From: Bradyrhizobium sp. CER78
GTDB taxonomy: Bacteria; Pseudomonadota; Alphaproteobacteria; Rhizobiales; Xanthobacteraceae
NCBI RefSeq assembly: GCF_029846235.1
Contig: NZ_JARVWP010000002.1
Coordinates: 1-64,000, forward strand
Reading direction: 5' to 3'
Length of the DNA: 64,000 nucleotides
Shown here: in pieces, positions 16,198 through 24,147 of the stretch
Layout: every line of letters begins with the position of its first letter
Numbering within the stretch: position 1 is the stretch's first letter
Translations under genes and position numbers: made by a program
Notes under the pieces: model-generated
What the model saw: only the letters and a program-made list of their open reading frames with translations
The model's database searches: none
What the model was told of the DNA's origin: nothing

Positions 16198-18144
16198 TCA
16201 ACCGACACGGGCCTGATGGGAAACCGGCGCGGTCGCCGTCGTCACCTGATCCGCGCTCTTGTCCGTGTCCTTTTCCGCATCCTTGTCTCTATTCTTGGCG
16301 AACGCGACGATCGCCGCAATGGCGGGGTTGTGCGCGGCCTCCGAGGCAGCAATGGTTTCGTGGGCCCAGCGGTATGACGATTCGAAAATCTCCTGATGGC
16401 GGTCGAAATCGGTCACGTCGATACCATCGGGCGTCGGCGGGCGCATCACCAGGTCGAGCGGCGTGGTCGGCAGCGTGTCGTAGCGCTGATGCGCGACCAG
16501 GCTTCGCCACAACACATTGACAGCACTCGGCGCGGCCGGAAGCGACTTCCGCCGGAACGGCAACAGCAGGGTCGCAAGCAGCTCGAACCTTCCCGGCAGC
16601 GCGGCGTAGTCGACGTCGAACATCTCGGTTGCCGGCTCGCCGAAATGGACCACCAGGTTCGGGCCGCTCTTCATCTGGTGCATCTGCGCCAGCGGAACGT
16701 TGTCGACGAGGCAGCCGTCGACCAGCATCGAACCGTCCTTTGTATAGAACGGCGGCAGCAGGCCGGGAATGGCGCTCGATGCGCGCACCGCCTGCCAGAG
16801 CAGGCCGGTTCGGATCAATTCGAGACTGTGCGTCGACAGATTGGTGGCGACCGCCGCGAACGGCCGCCAGCAATCCTCGATCCGGCAATTGTGGCCGTAC
16901 TGATCGGCAAGCGCCGCATCGAAGGCCTTGTGGTCCAGCAGTGCATAGCGCGGCCAGGTCGGGCGGCGGAAGCTGCGGCTGGAGACGAAGATCTCGTGCG
17001 TGCCGCGCTCGAGATGCTCGGCGTCGTAGTTCTTGGCAAAGCCCGCCGCCATCGCCGAACCGACGCTGGTGCCGACGAAGATGTCGAACATGGCGCCGCG
17101 CTCGCGAAAGGCCTTGTAGACCCCGACATGCGCGGTGCCGAGGCTGCCGCCGCCGCCGGCGACGAACCCGACGGCGCGGCCGCACAGGAAGCGCACCAGG
17201 CTGTCGATATCGATCTGGTCCTCGAGCGCGACATGGTGGTGCATGAAGCAAGGCAGCCGCGCGAGCCAGGCCGCGGTGCCGCTGACCTCGTTCCGCCTGA
17301 TGTCATGAACGCGCACCAGGCGCCGCGCCGACGCCGGATGCACGGCGCAAGCGAAGCTCTCGAGCTCGGTCAGATCAGGCGGCGGCGCCGGACCGCGGCA
17401 GGCGAACACGACAAGGTCGGCCTGGCGGATGGTCTTGCGCGCCCATTCCGATGCTTCGGAGCCGCCGAAATAGGCCACCAACGGCGCGTCGTACTCGATC
17501 CGGTTGAGCCAGTCGGCGACCTCGGAGGCGTCAAGCGTACGGCCGGGAAACATCGCCTGCACGCGCGCGAGGTCGACGATCTCGGCACCGGCGGCGGCAA
17601 GGCCGTGGCGCAGCCTTTGTTCAAAGGCAGCCGGCACCGGCTCGCGTCCCCCCGAGATCAGCGCGACGGTGCGCGCCTTCGGTGACGCCCGGACCGGCAG
17701 CAGCCGCGCGGTCTGGATGGCAAACCGCTGCGCCAGCGCGGCCAGCAGCGCCTCGACGATCCCTGGCGTTTCCTCGACAAGCCGCGCATAGGCCGCCCGC
17801 GTCAGCACCAGCACGCTGCTGTCGCGGATCGCGATCACATTGGCGGTGCGCGGGATGTTGGCGAAGAAGCCGATCTCGCCGACCAGTTCGCCGGCGCGCA
17901 GCTCCGCAATCGGCTCGGGATGATCGGTCCGGTGCACCGCGAGCGCGCCGTGCAGCACCAGGAATAATGCATCCGAAGCACCGCCCTGCTCGACCAGCAG
18001 CTCGCCGCGCACCAGATCGCGCCGGGTCATCGCGCCAAAGGCGATCAGCCGCTGCTCCGCGCTGAGCGTCCTGAACAGCGCGAAGTCCTCGGACAGGTTT
18101 CCCCACGCAAATGTTGCACGCGGCGGCACGCGGTTCGACTGCAT
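16198..18144 (-). CDS. Patatin-like phospholipase with N-terminal cyclic-nucleotide-binding domain
   Basis: 648 residues arranged like bacterial NTE-type lipases. Residues ~25-140 form a cNMP/CRP-like effector domain (GELVGEIGFFANIPRTA, the phosphate-binding cassette region). Residues ~155-300 are a linker domain. Patatin begins near 325: GGGGSLGTAHVG (oxyanion region, with SL instead of the usual xRG), GTSVGS at 358-363 holding the nucleophile Ser, and VDGCLVDNVP with the catalytic Asp (DGC where DGG/DGA is common). It should hydrolyse phospholipids or lysophospholipids, gated by a nucleotide or by redox if the Cys matters. Single gene. Start at 18144 assumed. Confidence 0.9.
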   Translation of the reverse strand: MQSNRVPPRATFAWGNLSEDFALFRTLSAEQRLIAFGAMTRRDLVRGELLVEQGGASDALFLVLHGALAVHRTDHPEPIAELRAGELVGEIGFFANIPRTANVIAIRDSSVLVLTRAAYARLVEETPGIVEALLAALAQRFAIQTARLLPVRASPKARTVALISGGREPVPAAFEQRLRHGLAAAGAEIVDLARVQAMFPGRTLDASEVADWLNRIEYDAPLVAYFGGSEASEWARKTIRQADLVVFACRGPAPPPDLTELESFACAVHPASARRLVRVHDIRRNEVSGTAAWLARLPCFMHHHVALEDQIDIDSLVRFLCGRAVGFVAGGGGSLGTAHVGVYKAFRERGAMFDIFVGTSVGSAMAAGFAKNYDAEHLERGTHEIFVSSRSFRRPTWPRYALLDHKAFDAALADQYGHNCRIEDCWRPFAAVATNLSTHSLELIRTGLLWQAVRASSAIPGLLPPFYTKDGSMLVDGCLVDNVPLAQMHQMKSGPNLVVHFGEPATEMFDVDYAALPGRFELLATLLLPFRRKSLPAAPSAVNVLWRSLVAHQRYDTLPTTPLDLVMRPPTPDGIDVTDFDRHQEIFESSYRWAHETIAASEAAHNPAIAAIVAFAKNRDKDAEKDTDKSADQVTTATAPVSHQARVG

Positions 18145-18250
18145 GATCAGATGTTAGCGCCGGGCCGTCGTCCCGGCGAGCGATATCAGACCATGATCGG
18201 CAGCACCCGGCCGCTATTCCCTTGGGAGCACTGCAACAGGAATAGCGACC

Positions 18251-19402
18251 TCATCCGACCAGTTCCGGCCACGGCACGATGGTCGACTTCACCGTCTTCA
18301 TCGCCATCGCGTCCGCGACCGCCTGCGCGACGCCGTCCTCGGTGAACGGATAGATCGTCTGCATGTCGAGCCAGGGATACTTGTCGCGGGCGCGGTAGAG
18401 CATGTCGACGCCGAGCGGCAGATCGTTGCCGGTGAAGCCCCAGGAGCCGAGCACGTTGAGGTCCTTGGTGCAGATGCGGTGCCACGACGTATCGATCGAG
18501 CCGGCATCGGTGAACTGGCCCATCTCCACGTAAGTGCCGCCGTCGCGCAGCATCTCGATGCCCTCGGGGCCGGCGGTCGGATGGCCCGAGCAGTCCATCA
18601 CGAGATCGGCGCCGAAGCCGCCGACGATGTCGCGCACCGCCTTGATGCGCTCGTCCGGCGTCTTGAGCTGCTCGATGTCGACGGTCGCCTCGGCACCGAA
18701 CTTGCGCGCCAGCTTGAGCCGCGGATTTTCCGGCGCACCGACGCAGATCACGCGCCCTGCCCCCATCTCCTGCGCAGCCGCCACCGCGAGGATGCCGATC
18801 GGCCCGGAGCCCTGGATCACCACCGTGCCGCCCCAGGAAAAGCCGCCGGCACGCGTGGCGCGGTTGAAGGCGCGGATGCAGGAGGTCAAGGGCTCGGAGA
18901 GCGCACCCAGCCGCAGCGACATGTCGTCGGGCAGTTTATAGATCTTGGTGCCGGGCAGCATGTCGAGATCGACATAGACATATTCAGCCCAGCCGCCCCA
19001 CATGTGCGGCGCTTTGTCGAAGCCGAGATAGCGGCCGTAATAGACCGGCGTCAGGCACTTGTTGGCGCTCTCGGGATAATGGATGCAGTAATAGCAGCGG
19101 CCGCACGGCATCAAGGGCGGGATCATCACCTTCGATCCCACCTCGAGCGGCTTGCTCATGAAGTCTTCGGTGAACTCCGGGCCGCATGCGACGATTACGC
19201 CCCCGAGCTCATGGCCGAGCGTGAATGGCCATGGCAGCGGCTTCGGCCAATGTCCCTTCAGGATGTGCAGGTCGGTTCCGCAAACCCCGCAGGCGCCGAC
19301 CTTGATCAAGGCCGCCTTTTTGCCGATTTCCGGCCATGGCACGGTCCGGATTACGGGCTTGGCTCCAGGTCCATCATGCGTGCAGACGCGGATCTGCTCC
19401 AT
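18251..19402 (-). CDS. Zinc-dependent alcohol dehydrogenase family protein
   Basis: 383 residues, medium-chain dehydrogenase/reductase. Catalytic zinc site CGVCGTDLH near residues 37-45 and GHEL; structural zinc loop PCGRCYYCIHYPESANKC; cofactor motif QGSGPIGILAV, followed by an Ala/Gly-rich NAD domain. The family includes threonine and sorbitol dehydrogenases; the substrate is not fixed. The ending STIVPWPE is family-like. The ORF start at 19402 has a ribosome site GGGAGAG. It is the first gene of a minus-strand run, 106 bp before the patatin gene, so co-transcription is possible. Confidence 0.9.
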   Translation of the reverse strand: MEQIRVCTHDGPGAKPVIRTVPWPEIGKKAALIKVGACGVCGTDLHILKGHWPKPLPWPFTLGHELGGVIVACGPEFTEDFMSKPLEVGSKVMIPPLMPCGRCYYCIHYPESANKCLTPVYYGRYLGFDKAPHMWGGWAEYVYVDLDMLPGTKIYKLPDDMSLRLGALSEPLTSCIRAFNRATRAGGFSWGGTVVIQGSGPIGILAVAAAQEMGAGRVICVGAPENPRLKLARKFGAEATVDIEQLKTPDERIKAVRDIVGGFGADLVMDCSGHPTAGPEGIEMLRDGGTYVEMGQFTDAGSIDTSWHRICTKDLNVLGSWGFTGNDLPLGVDMLYRARDKYPWLDMQTIYPFTEDGVAQAVADAMAMKTVKSTIVPWPELVG

Positions 19403-19636
19403 CGGTTCGCTCTCCCTGTCCTTGTCGTTGGGCCGGGTACGGCCGCACCGAGTTTAGGTCAGGACGATTGGGATGTCATGAATGCCTGCCATGAAGGTCG
19501 TCACGACTGACCTTGGCGGGACGAGGCGCTTCAAGTCTTGACGGGAGTATTTTTCCGCAAGGAAGCATCGCAAGAAACCATCGATTGTGAACGCAGCTGA
19601 GTGCGCAGAAGTTAGTAGCATTGCGGGGACGACACC

Positions 19637-20164
19637 ATGAATGCAGGTATCGAAGGTATCGTTGGCATGTACGTCAAGTTGGGCGAACTGGACACGCTGC
19701 AACGCATGAAGGAGCATCGGCAGAACCTGCTGGAGCAATGCGTCGATACGGCGAATTTCAGCTTCGACGTGACGCGATCGATCTACCGAAGCGATCTCGA
19801 GGTGATCGAGGCCGGCATCGAGAGCCTCTCAAGCGAGGTCACCGGCCATGTCGACGTCTTCAACGAGAACAGGATCGCGGGCTGGGCGTTGTACGACCAG
19901 CATCCCGACAAACGGGTGACGATCGATATCTATTTCAACGGCGAACTCGTTGCCGAAGTCGTCGCCGATCAGTTCCGCAAGGACCTGCTCAAGCTCAACA
20001 AGGGCGACGGGCACCACGCCTTCATGTTCGAGCCGCCCGCCGGGTCCTATCAGCCGCCCCTGCAGCTCGAGATCCGCGCGGCGAAACGCAAGGTGCTGAA
20101 AGCCGTGACCGTTGAACCGCCGGCGGTGACGGTCGAGCCGGCCGTGGACGCCGAGGCCAAATAG
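19637..20164 (+). CDS. Unrecognised protein with a beta-rich 'GWA' domain
   Basis: 175 residues, function unknown. Residues ~1-60 are helical. From ~63 to ~145 there is a beta domain: GHVDVFNENRIAGWALYDQHP, VTIDIYFNGELVAEVVADQFRKDLLK, then GDGHHAFMF. This G-x-V-D...I-x-GWA...V.I..NG..V...AD.FR.DL....GDG.HAF pattern recurs as an accessory domain in rhizobial surface-polysaccharide and glycosyltransferase proteins, so a role at the envelope is possible but only inferred. The C-terminus is a low-complexity run of Val/Glu/Pro repeats (VEPPAVTVEPAVD). Start at 19637 is preceded by GGGGACG. Confidence 0.6.
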   Translation: MNAGIEGIVGMYVKLGELDTLQRMKEHRQNLLEQCVDTANFSFDVTRSIYRSDLEVIEAGIESLSSEVTGHVDVFNENRIAGWALYDQHPDKRVTIDIYFNGELVAEVVADQFRKDLLKLNKGDGHHAFMFEPPAGSYQPPLQLEIRAAKRKVLKAVTVEPPAVTVEPAVDAEAK

Positions 20165-20195
20165 CCTCGCCGCGTTCGCTTTCACGCAGGCGCTG

Positions 20196-21158
20196 TCACT
20201 TCAGCGCGGTGCCGTCGGGGGCAAAGCCCTCGACCTTGTCGGTGATCACGAACGACATCAGATCGTGCCCGATCACCAGCGGCCCCTGATAGGTCGTGCG
20301 CGTCCGCTTCAGCAGGACGTCCTCCGGCACGTCCTGGGTCGGCGGCTGGCTCGCGAACACGATGTGCGAGTAGACCGCAAGCTTCGGCTTCGCCTCTGCG
20401 AATATCGTGCCGGCCTCTTCCGGCGAGGTGTGATGGTTCTCGATCGCCCGGTAGTTCGGATAGGCCTTGAACAGGTCGGGGTCGATGACCGCGACCTCAT
20501 GGATCAGGAGGTCGGCGCCCTCGGCGGCCTTCGCCACCCGCTCGTCCGGCTTGGTGTCGCCCGACAGCACCACCTTCTTGCCGTCATACTCGACGACATA
20601 TCCGAACGACGGCTTGATCTTCTCGCCGTGATTGACCTCGATCGCGGTGACCTTGACGCCGTTCTTCTCGTAGACCGGGCCCGGCTCGATATCCTTGGCC
20701 GCGAAGGCGACACCCGAAGGCGGATAGTTCTCGTCGTCGATCCGGATGCGGATGTCCTCGGAGAATGCCTTGGTGAGATTTTCGGTCATCGCCACCGTGC
20801 CTTTCGGTCCGAAGATCACCATCGGCGTCTTGCGCGAGCCGAACGGCGTGCCGATCCATCCCGTCAACCACATGTCGGGAAGGCCGACGACGTGGTCGGA
20901 ATGCAGATGGGTGATGAAGTGCGCCGTGATCGCGCCGATCGGGATCTTCCGTTGGAACAGGCGGATCGTCGAGCCGCGCCCGAGATCGAAGATCAGCTTC
21001 TCCGGCCCTGCCTCCACCAGCGTCGCGGCGCTGAAGCTGGAGAGCCGCGGCGTCGGCGTGCCGGTGCCGAGCAACGTGACGCGCATCTCGACGGCACGTG
21101 CCATGCCGCAACCTGCGAGGATCGCCGCCACAAGTGCAAGCCACGGTTTCAGTCGCAT
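20196..21158 (-). CDS. MBL-fold metallohydrolase, probable lipoprotein
   Basis: 320 residues from the ATG at 21158. The N-terminus is a short signal with lipobox LAGC (residues 14-17), so it is probably a lipoprotein on the periplasmic side. The hydrolase part resembles RNase Z/arylsulfatase-like MBL enzymes: THLHSDHVVG (HxHxDH metal motif), VVLSGDTKPDE with the bridging Asp, and HHTSPEEAG with a further His. An exported phosphatase, sulfatase or lactonase function is likely; a tRNA-processing role is not, given export. Upstream sequence in frame to 21296 is not signal-like, so the shorter start is chosen. Confidence 0.85.
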   Translation of the reverse strand: MRLKPWLALVAAILAGCGMARAVEMRVTLLGTGTPTPRLSSFSAATLVEAGPEKLIFDLGRGSTIRLFQRKIPIGAITAHFITHLHSDHVVGLPDMWLTGWIGTPFGSRKTPMVIFGPKGTVAMTENLTKAFSEDIRIRIDDENYPPSGVAFAAKDIEPGPVYEKNGVKVTAIEVNHGEKIKPSFGYVVEYDGKKVVLSGDTKPDERVAKAAEGADLLIHEVAVIDPDLFKAYPNYRAIENHHTSPEEAGTIFAEAKPKLAVYSHIVFASQPPTQDVPEDVLLKRTRTTYQGPLVIGHDLMSFVITDKVEGFAPDGTALK

Positions 21159-21312
21159 GATTGAACGTCTCCACCCCATGAGCCTACTCATCGTCGAGGC
21201 TAGGTGAACTCGCCGGGGTTGCCAATGCCTGCTGCGACATGACGGACGGGCGCGGCGGATTGACAGTAACGGCAGCTCCACCCCAAGCTGCGGCACAATC
21301 TCAGGTTACGGA

Positions 21313-22293
21313 ATGAAGCTACAGCCCGGCTCCGAACGAATCTTCGCGGACGAGCGCACCGACCCGCTGGATGGATGCGTGCAATGGGCACCGGCGAAGT
21401 CGCTGTGGCTCGGCAGCATGACCGCAGTCGCGATCATCTTCGGGCCGCTATTGTTCTCGTGGAGCGCATTCGCGCTGTTCATCGTGACCAGTGCGATCAC
21501 CCTTTGCTTCGGACATTCGGTCGGCATGCACCGGCGCCTGATCCATGCGAGCTTCGACTGTCCGCTCTGGCTCGAGCGGCTCTGCGTCTATCTCGGCACG
21601 CTGGTCGGGATGGCCGGCCCCTACGGCATGGTGCGGCTGCACGATTTTCGCGACTGGGCCCAGCGTCAGGCGGCCTGTCACGCCTATTCCTGCCACGCGG
21701 CCGGCTTTTGGCGCGATGCCTGGTGGCAGCTGCACTGCAGGCTCGTGCTGAAGCACCCACCACTGTTCCGGCTCGAACCGCGGCTCGCCGGTGATCGCTT
21801 CTATGCATTCGTCGAGCGAAGCTGGATGTGGCAGCAACTGCCCTGGGCGCTGCTGTTCTTTGCGATCGGCTCGTGGAACTGGCTGGTCTGGGGCATCTGC
21901 GTCCGGGTCGCGGTCTGCGTCACCGGTCACTGGCTGATCGGTCATTACTCGCATCGCAAGGGCGGACAGACCTGGGTTATCGAGGGCGTTGCAGCCCAGG
22001 GCTACAATGTCGGCATCGCCGGGCTGATCAGCATGGGCGAAAGTTGGCACAACAATCACCACGCCTATCCCGGCTCCGCGAAGCTCGGGCTGCTGCCGGG
22101 TCAGATCGATCTCGGCTGGTGGCTGATCAAGGCATTCGAGGCGGCAGGTCTCGCGCGCAACATCAAGACGCCGGAGAATCTTGCGCCGCGCCCGGGCGCG
22201 CGCCGCGTCGACGGCCCTGATGACGCCGGTACGGCGCACGCGAACGTCGCTGACGCTCTCGCTCCGTGTCCGGGTTCCATTTCACAACCGTAA
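21313..22293 (+). CDS. Acyl-CoA / fatty acid desaturase
   Basis: 326 residues of the membrane delta-9-type desaturase family. Hydrophobic segments at residues ~35-68 and ~175-210 flank His clusters: HSVGMHRRLIH (68-78), H110 with H123/H128 replacing the usual HRxHH second box, H206/H211/H214, and HNNHH at 246-250. It would put a double bond into an acyl chain using a di-iron centre, oxygen and an electron donor. The modified second box is noted as a variant of a Bradyrhizobium-type subfamily rather than a defect. Near the TetR/fabA genes, so membrane fluidity could be a local theme. C-terminal tail past ~300 is likely disordered. Confidence 0.85.
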   Translation: MKLQPGSERIFADERTDPLDGCVQWAPAKSLWLGSMTAVAIIFGPLLFSWSAFALFIVTSAITLCFGHSVGMHRRLIHASFDCPLWLERLCVYLGTLVGMAGPYGMVRLHDFRDWAQRQAACHAYSCHAAGFWRDAWWQLHCRLVLKHPPLFRLEPRLAGDRFYAFVERSWMWQQLPWALLFFAIGSWNWLVWGICVRVAVCVTGHWLIGHYSHRKGGQTWVIEGVAAQGYNVGIAGLISMGESWHNNHHAYPGSAKLGLLPGQIDLGWWLIKAFEAAGLARNIKTPENLAPRPGARRVDGPDDAGTAHANVADALAPCPGSISQP

Positions 22294-22360
22294 CGCCCCG
22301 TTAACCCTATCAGCTTTAGGGTCATCGGGGCTCCGAATGGACGGTGGCCGGGTTGTCGTG

Positions 22361-22978
22361 ATGTCGTTTGCACAGAAGAAAACTAACGTCGTCCCCGTAG
22401 CCGAGGAGCGGCGCCGCTTCCAGCGCGTCAAGGTGCACCTGCTCGGTCGCTACATGCTGCCCGACCGGCGCGAGTTTCCCTGCCAGATTATCAACATGTC
22501 CCCGGGCGGCCTGGCGCTGCTGGCGCCCGGCATCGGCAATGTCGGCGACCGCGTGATCGCCTATCTCGACCATATCGGCCGCGTCGAGGGCCGTATCACC
22601 CGCATCATCGACAACGGCTTTGCCATGACGATCGGCGCCACCGCGCGCAAGCGCGACAAGCTCGCCGCCCAGCTCACCTGGCTCGCCAACCGCGACATCC
22701 TCAATCTGCCCGAGGATCGCCGCCATGATCGTATCGTGCCGCGCAACCCGATCGCCCTGCTCACCCAGGAAGACGGCACGCGGATGACCTGCCGCATCAT
22801 CGACCTTTCTCTGTCCGGTGCGGCCATTGCCGCCGAGAACCGCCCGCCGCTGAAATCGCTGGTGATGCTCGGCCGGGTGCAGGCCCGCGTGGTGCGAAAC
22901 CTCGAGGAAGGCTTCGCGCTCGAGTTCGTCCACGAGCAGTCCGCGGAAACCCTCGAAGAGAGCGTTACCGCGAGGTAA
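22361..22978 (+). CDS. Tandem PilZ domain protein (c-di-GMP receptor)
   Basis: 205 residues with two PilZ domains. The first has ERRRFQRVKV (R18xxxR22, the phosphate-gripping pair) and NMSPGG at 45-50, where the usual D/N-x-S-x-x-G is met. The second has RRHDRIVPRN (RxxxR) and DLSLSGAAI (DxSxxG), both c-di-GMP contact motifs. It probably senses c-di-GMP and signals to an envelope or motility target. Start is uncertain: ATG at 22361 is preferred, with an in-frame ATG at 22337 preceded by GGGG. A hairpin follows the gene (23014-23052), then a peptidase gene with a c-di-GMP link. Confidence 0.87.
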   Translation: MSFAQKKTNVVPVAEERRRFQRVKVHLLGRYMLPDRREFPCQIINMSPGGLALLAPGIGNVGDRVIAYLDHIGRVEGRITRIIDNGFAMTIGATARKRDKLAAQLTWLANRDILNLPEDRRHDRIVPRNPIALLTQEDGTRMTCRIIDLSLSGAAIAAENRPPLKSLVMLGRVQARVVRNLEEGFALEFVHEQSAETLEESVTAR

Positions 22979-23013
22979 AGCGAAAAACCGCTCAAGACCC
23001 CCGTTTTCAGCCC

Positions 23014-23052
23014 GCGAAGGCGGCCTCCGGTGCACCCGGTGGCCGCCTTCGC
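23014..23052 (+). terminator. Hairpin after the PilZ gene
   Basis: Perfect 12-bp arms GCGAAGGCGGCC (23014-23025) and GGCCGCCTTCGC (23041-23052) with a 15-base loop. It starts 36 bases after the PilZ stop codon. There is no U-tract beyond a short TTT, so it may be an attenuated or Rho-assisted end. Confidence 0.5.
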
Positions 23053-23141
23053 CGCGTTTGGCCCGGCACAATCGGCGGTTAACAGCCGCGCCGTCTGGCG
23101 CAACAAACCGCGCTGCCGCAACGCTTGCCGCGTTAATGCAT

Positions 23142-23208
23142 AAAATTTGAATCAATTGCAGTTGTTTCAAATTTTGTGCGAATTCGATTCAAGTACAGAT
23201 CGAATTCG
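23142..23208. promoter_or_regulatory. Two adjacent AT-rich inverted repeats upstream of the peptidase gene
   Basis: First: AAAATTTGAA (23142-23151) and TTCAAATTTT (23166-23175), 14-base spacing. Second: CGAATTCGAT (23179-23188) and ATCGAATTCG (23199-23208), 10-base spacing. Both have perfect 10-bp arms in an otherwise GC-rich chromosome. They lie ~100 bp upstream of the LapG-like gene start and could be operators or promoter-flanking elements. The remaining 22979-23312 holds the PilZ hairpin and no other gene. Confidence 0.5.
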
Positions 23209-23312
23209 CCGCAGCTTTTAGCAGTATTCGCGTCAAATCTACTTTGCGTACTTAGCGGCGGCGCAAAAGCTTTGTGCGAAACGTGGTCCCAACAAGAAGA
23301 ACGGGGGCTACG

Positions 23313-23927
23313 ATGTTTGGGTTCAGGGGACAGGGGAAAGGTTTGGCGGTTGCCGCCATTCTGTTTGCGACGTGCGTGTCGGCCAAGGCCGGCGACGTGG
23401 TCTACGCCAGCCTGGGTGACGTTGCGCGTTCGCCGATCGGCTGGGTCGAATTCTGCGCCGACAATCCGGCCGAATGCCGCGGCGGCGCGACGCAACCACG
23501 CGACATCGTGATGTCGCAGACCGCTTGGCGCGACCTCGTGCGGGTCAACAAGTGGGTCAACGAATCCATCAAGCCGATGACCGACATGGATCATTGGGGC
23601 GTGATCGAGAAATGGTCGTTGCCGACCGACGGTTACGGCGACTGCGAGGACTACGTGCTCCTGAAGCGCAAGATGCTGATGGATGCCGGCTGGCCGCGCG
23701 AGGCGCTGCTAATCACGGTGGTCCGCGACAAGAAGGGCGAAGGCCACGCAGTGCTGACGGTGAAGACCGACAAGGGCGAGTTCGTGCTCGATAACCAGAA
23801 CGAGAGCATCGTCGCCTGGACGGAGACCGGCTACCGCTTCGTCAAGCGGCAATCGCAGAGCGATCCCAATGTGTGGGTCTCGCTCGGTGACAGCCGCCCC
23901 GCAATTTCAACCGCAAGCTCACGCTGA
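23313..23927 (+). CDS. Transglutaminase-like cysteine peptidase (BTLCP / LapG-like)
   Basis: 204 residues. A signal peptide ends at AKA (24-26), so it is periplasmic. The catalytic triad of the bacterial transglutaminase-like cysteine proteinases is visible: Cys111 (DGYGDCEDY), His145 (GEGHAV) and Asp160 (FVLDNQNE). LapG members cut large surface adhesins when a c-di-GMP receptor LapD lets them act. The upstream neighbour is a PilZ protein rather than LapD, so a c-di-GMP link is suggested but indirect; no adhesin gene or LapD is in the window. The start ATG at 23313 gives the signal peptide; an in-frame ATG upstream at 23274 is less plausible. Confidence 0.88.
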   Translation: MFGFRGQGKGLAVAAILFATCVSAKAGDVVYASLGDVARSPIGWVEFCADNPAECRGGATQPRDIVMSQTAWRDLVRVNKWVNESIKPMTDMDHWGVIEKWSLPTDGYGDCEDYVLLKRKMLMDAGWPREALLITVVRDKKGEGHAVLTVKTDKGEFVLDNQNESIVAWTETGYRFVKRQSQSDPNVWVSLGDSRPAISTASSR

Positions 23928-23998
23928 GCGGCAACAAGGAATCAAGTTCGCGACCCGGTCACATCCCCACCCCTCCCCGTCCCAGACCGGTTCGCGCG

Positions 23999-24034
23999 CG
24001 GCCAGGCTTCCCCCAAAGCCTGGCCGCAACCTTT
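23999..24034 (+). terminator. Intrinsic terminator after the peptidase gene
   Basis: Arms CGGCCAGGCTT (23999-24009) and AAGCCTGGCCG (24016-24026) pair perfectly over 11 bp with a 6-base loop, then CAACCTTTTC follows. It lies 72 bases after the stop codon of the peptidase gene on the plus strand. Confidence 0.6.
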
Positions 24035-24147
24035 TCAATGGCACGAGGGGCGCGACAAATGATCCCGTGTGGACACCGCTCGGCAGCTGTTTGAGCGTGC
24101 TTGCCGAATGAATCGGCAAATGCGTCGATTCTTGTCCGGGGTCTGGC

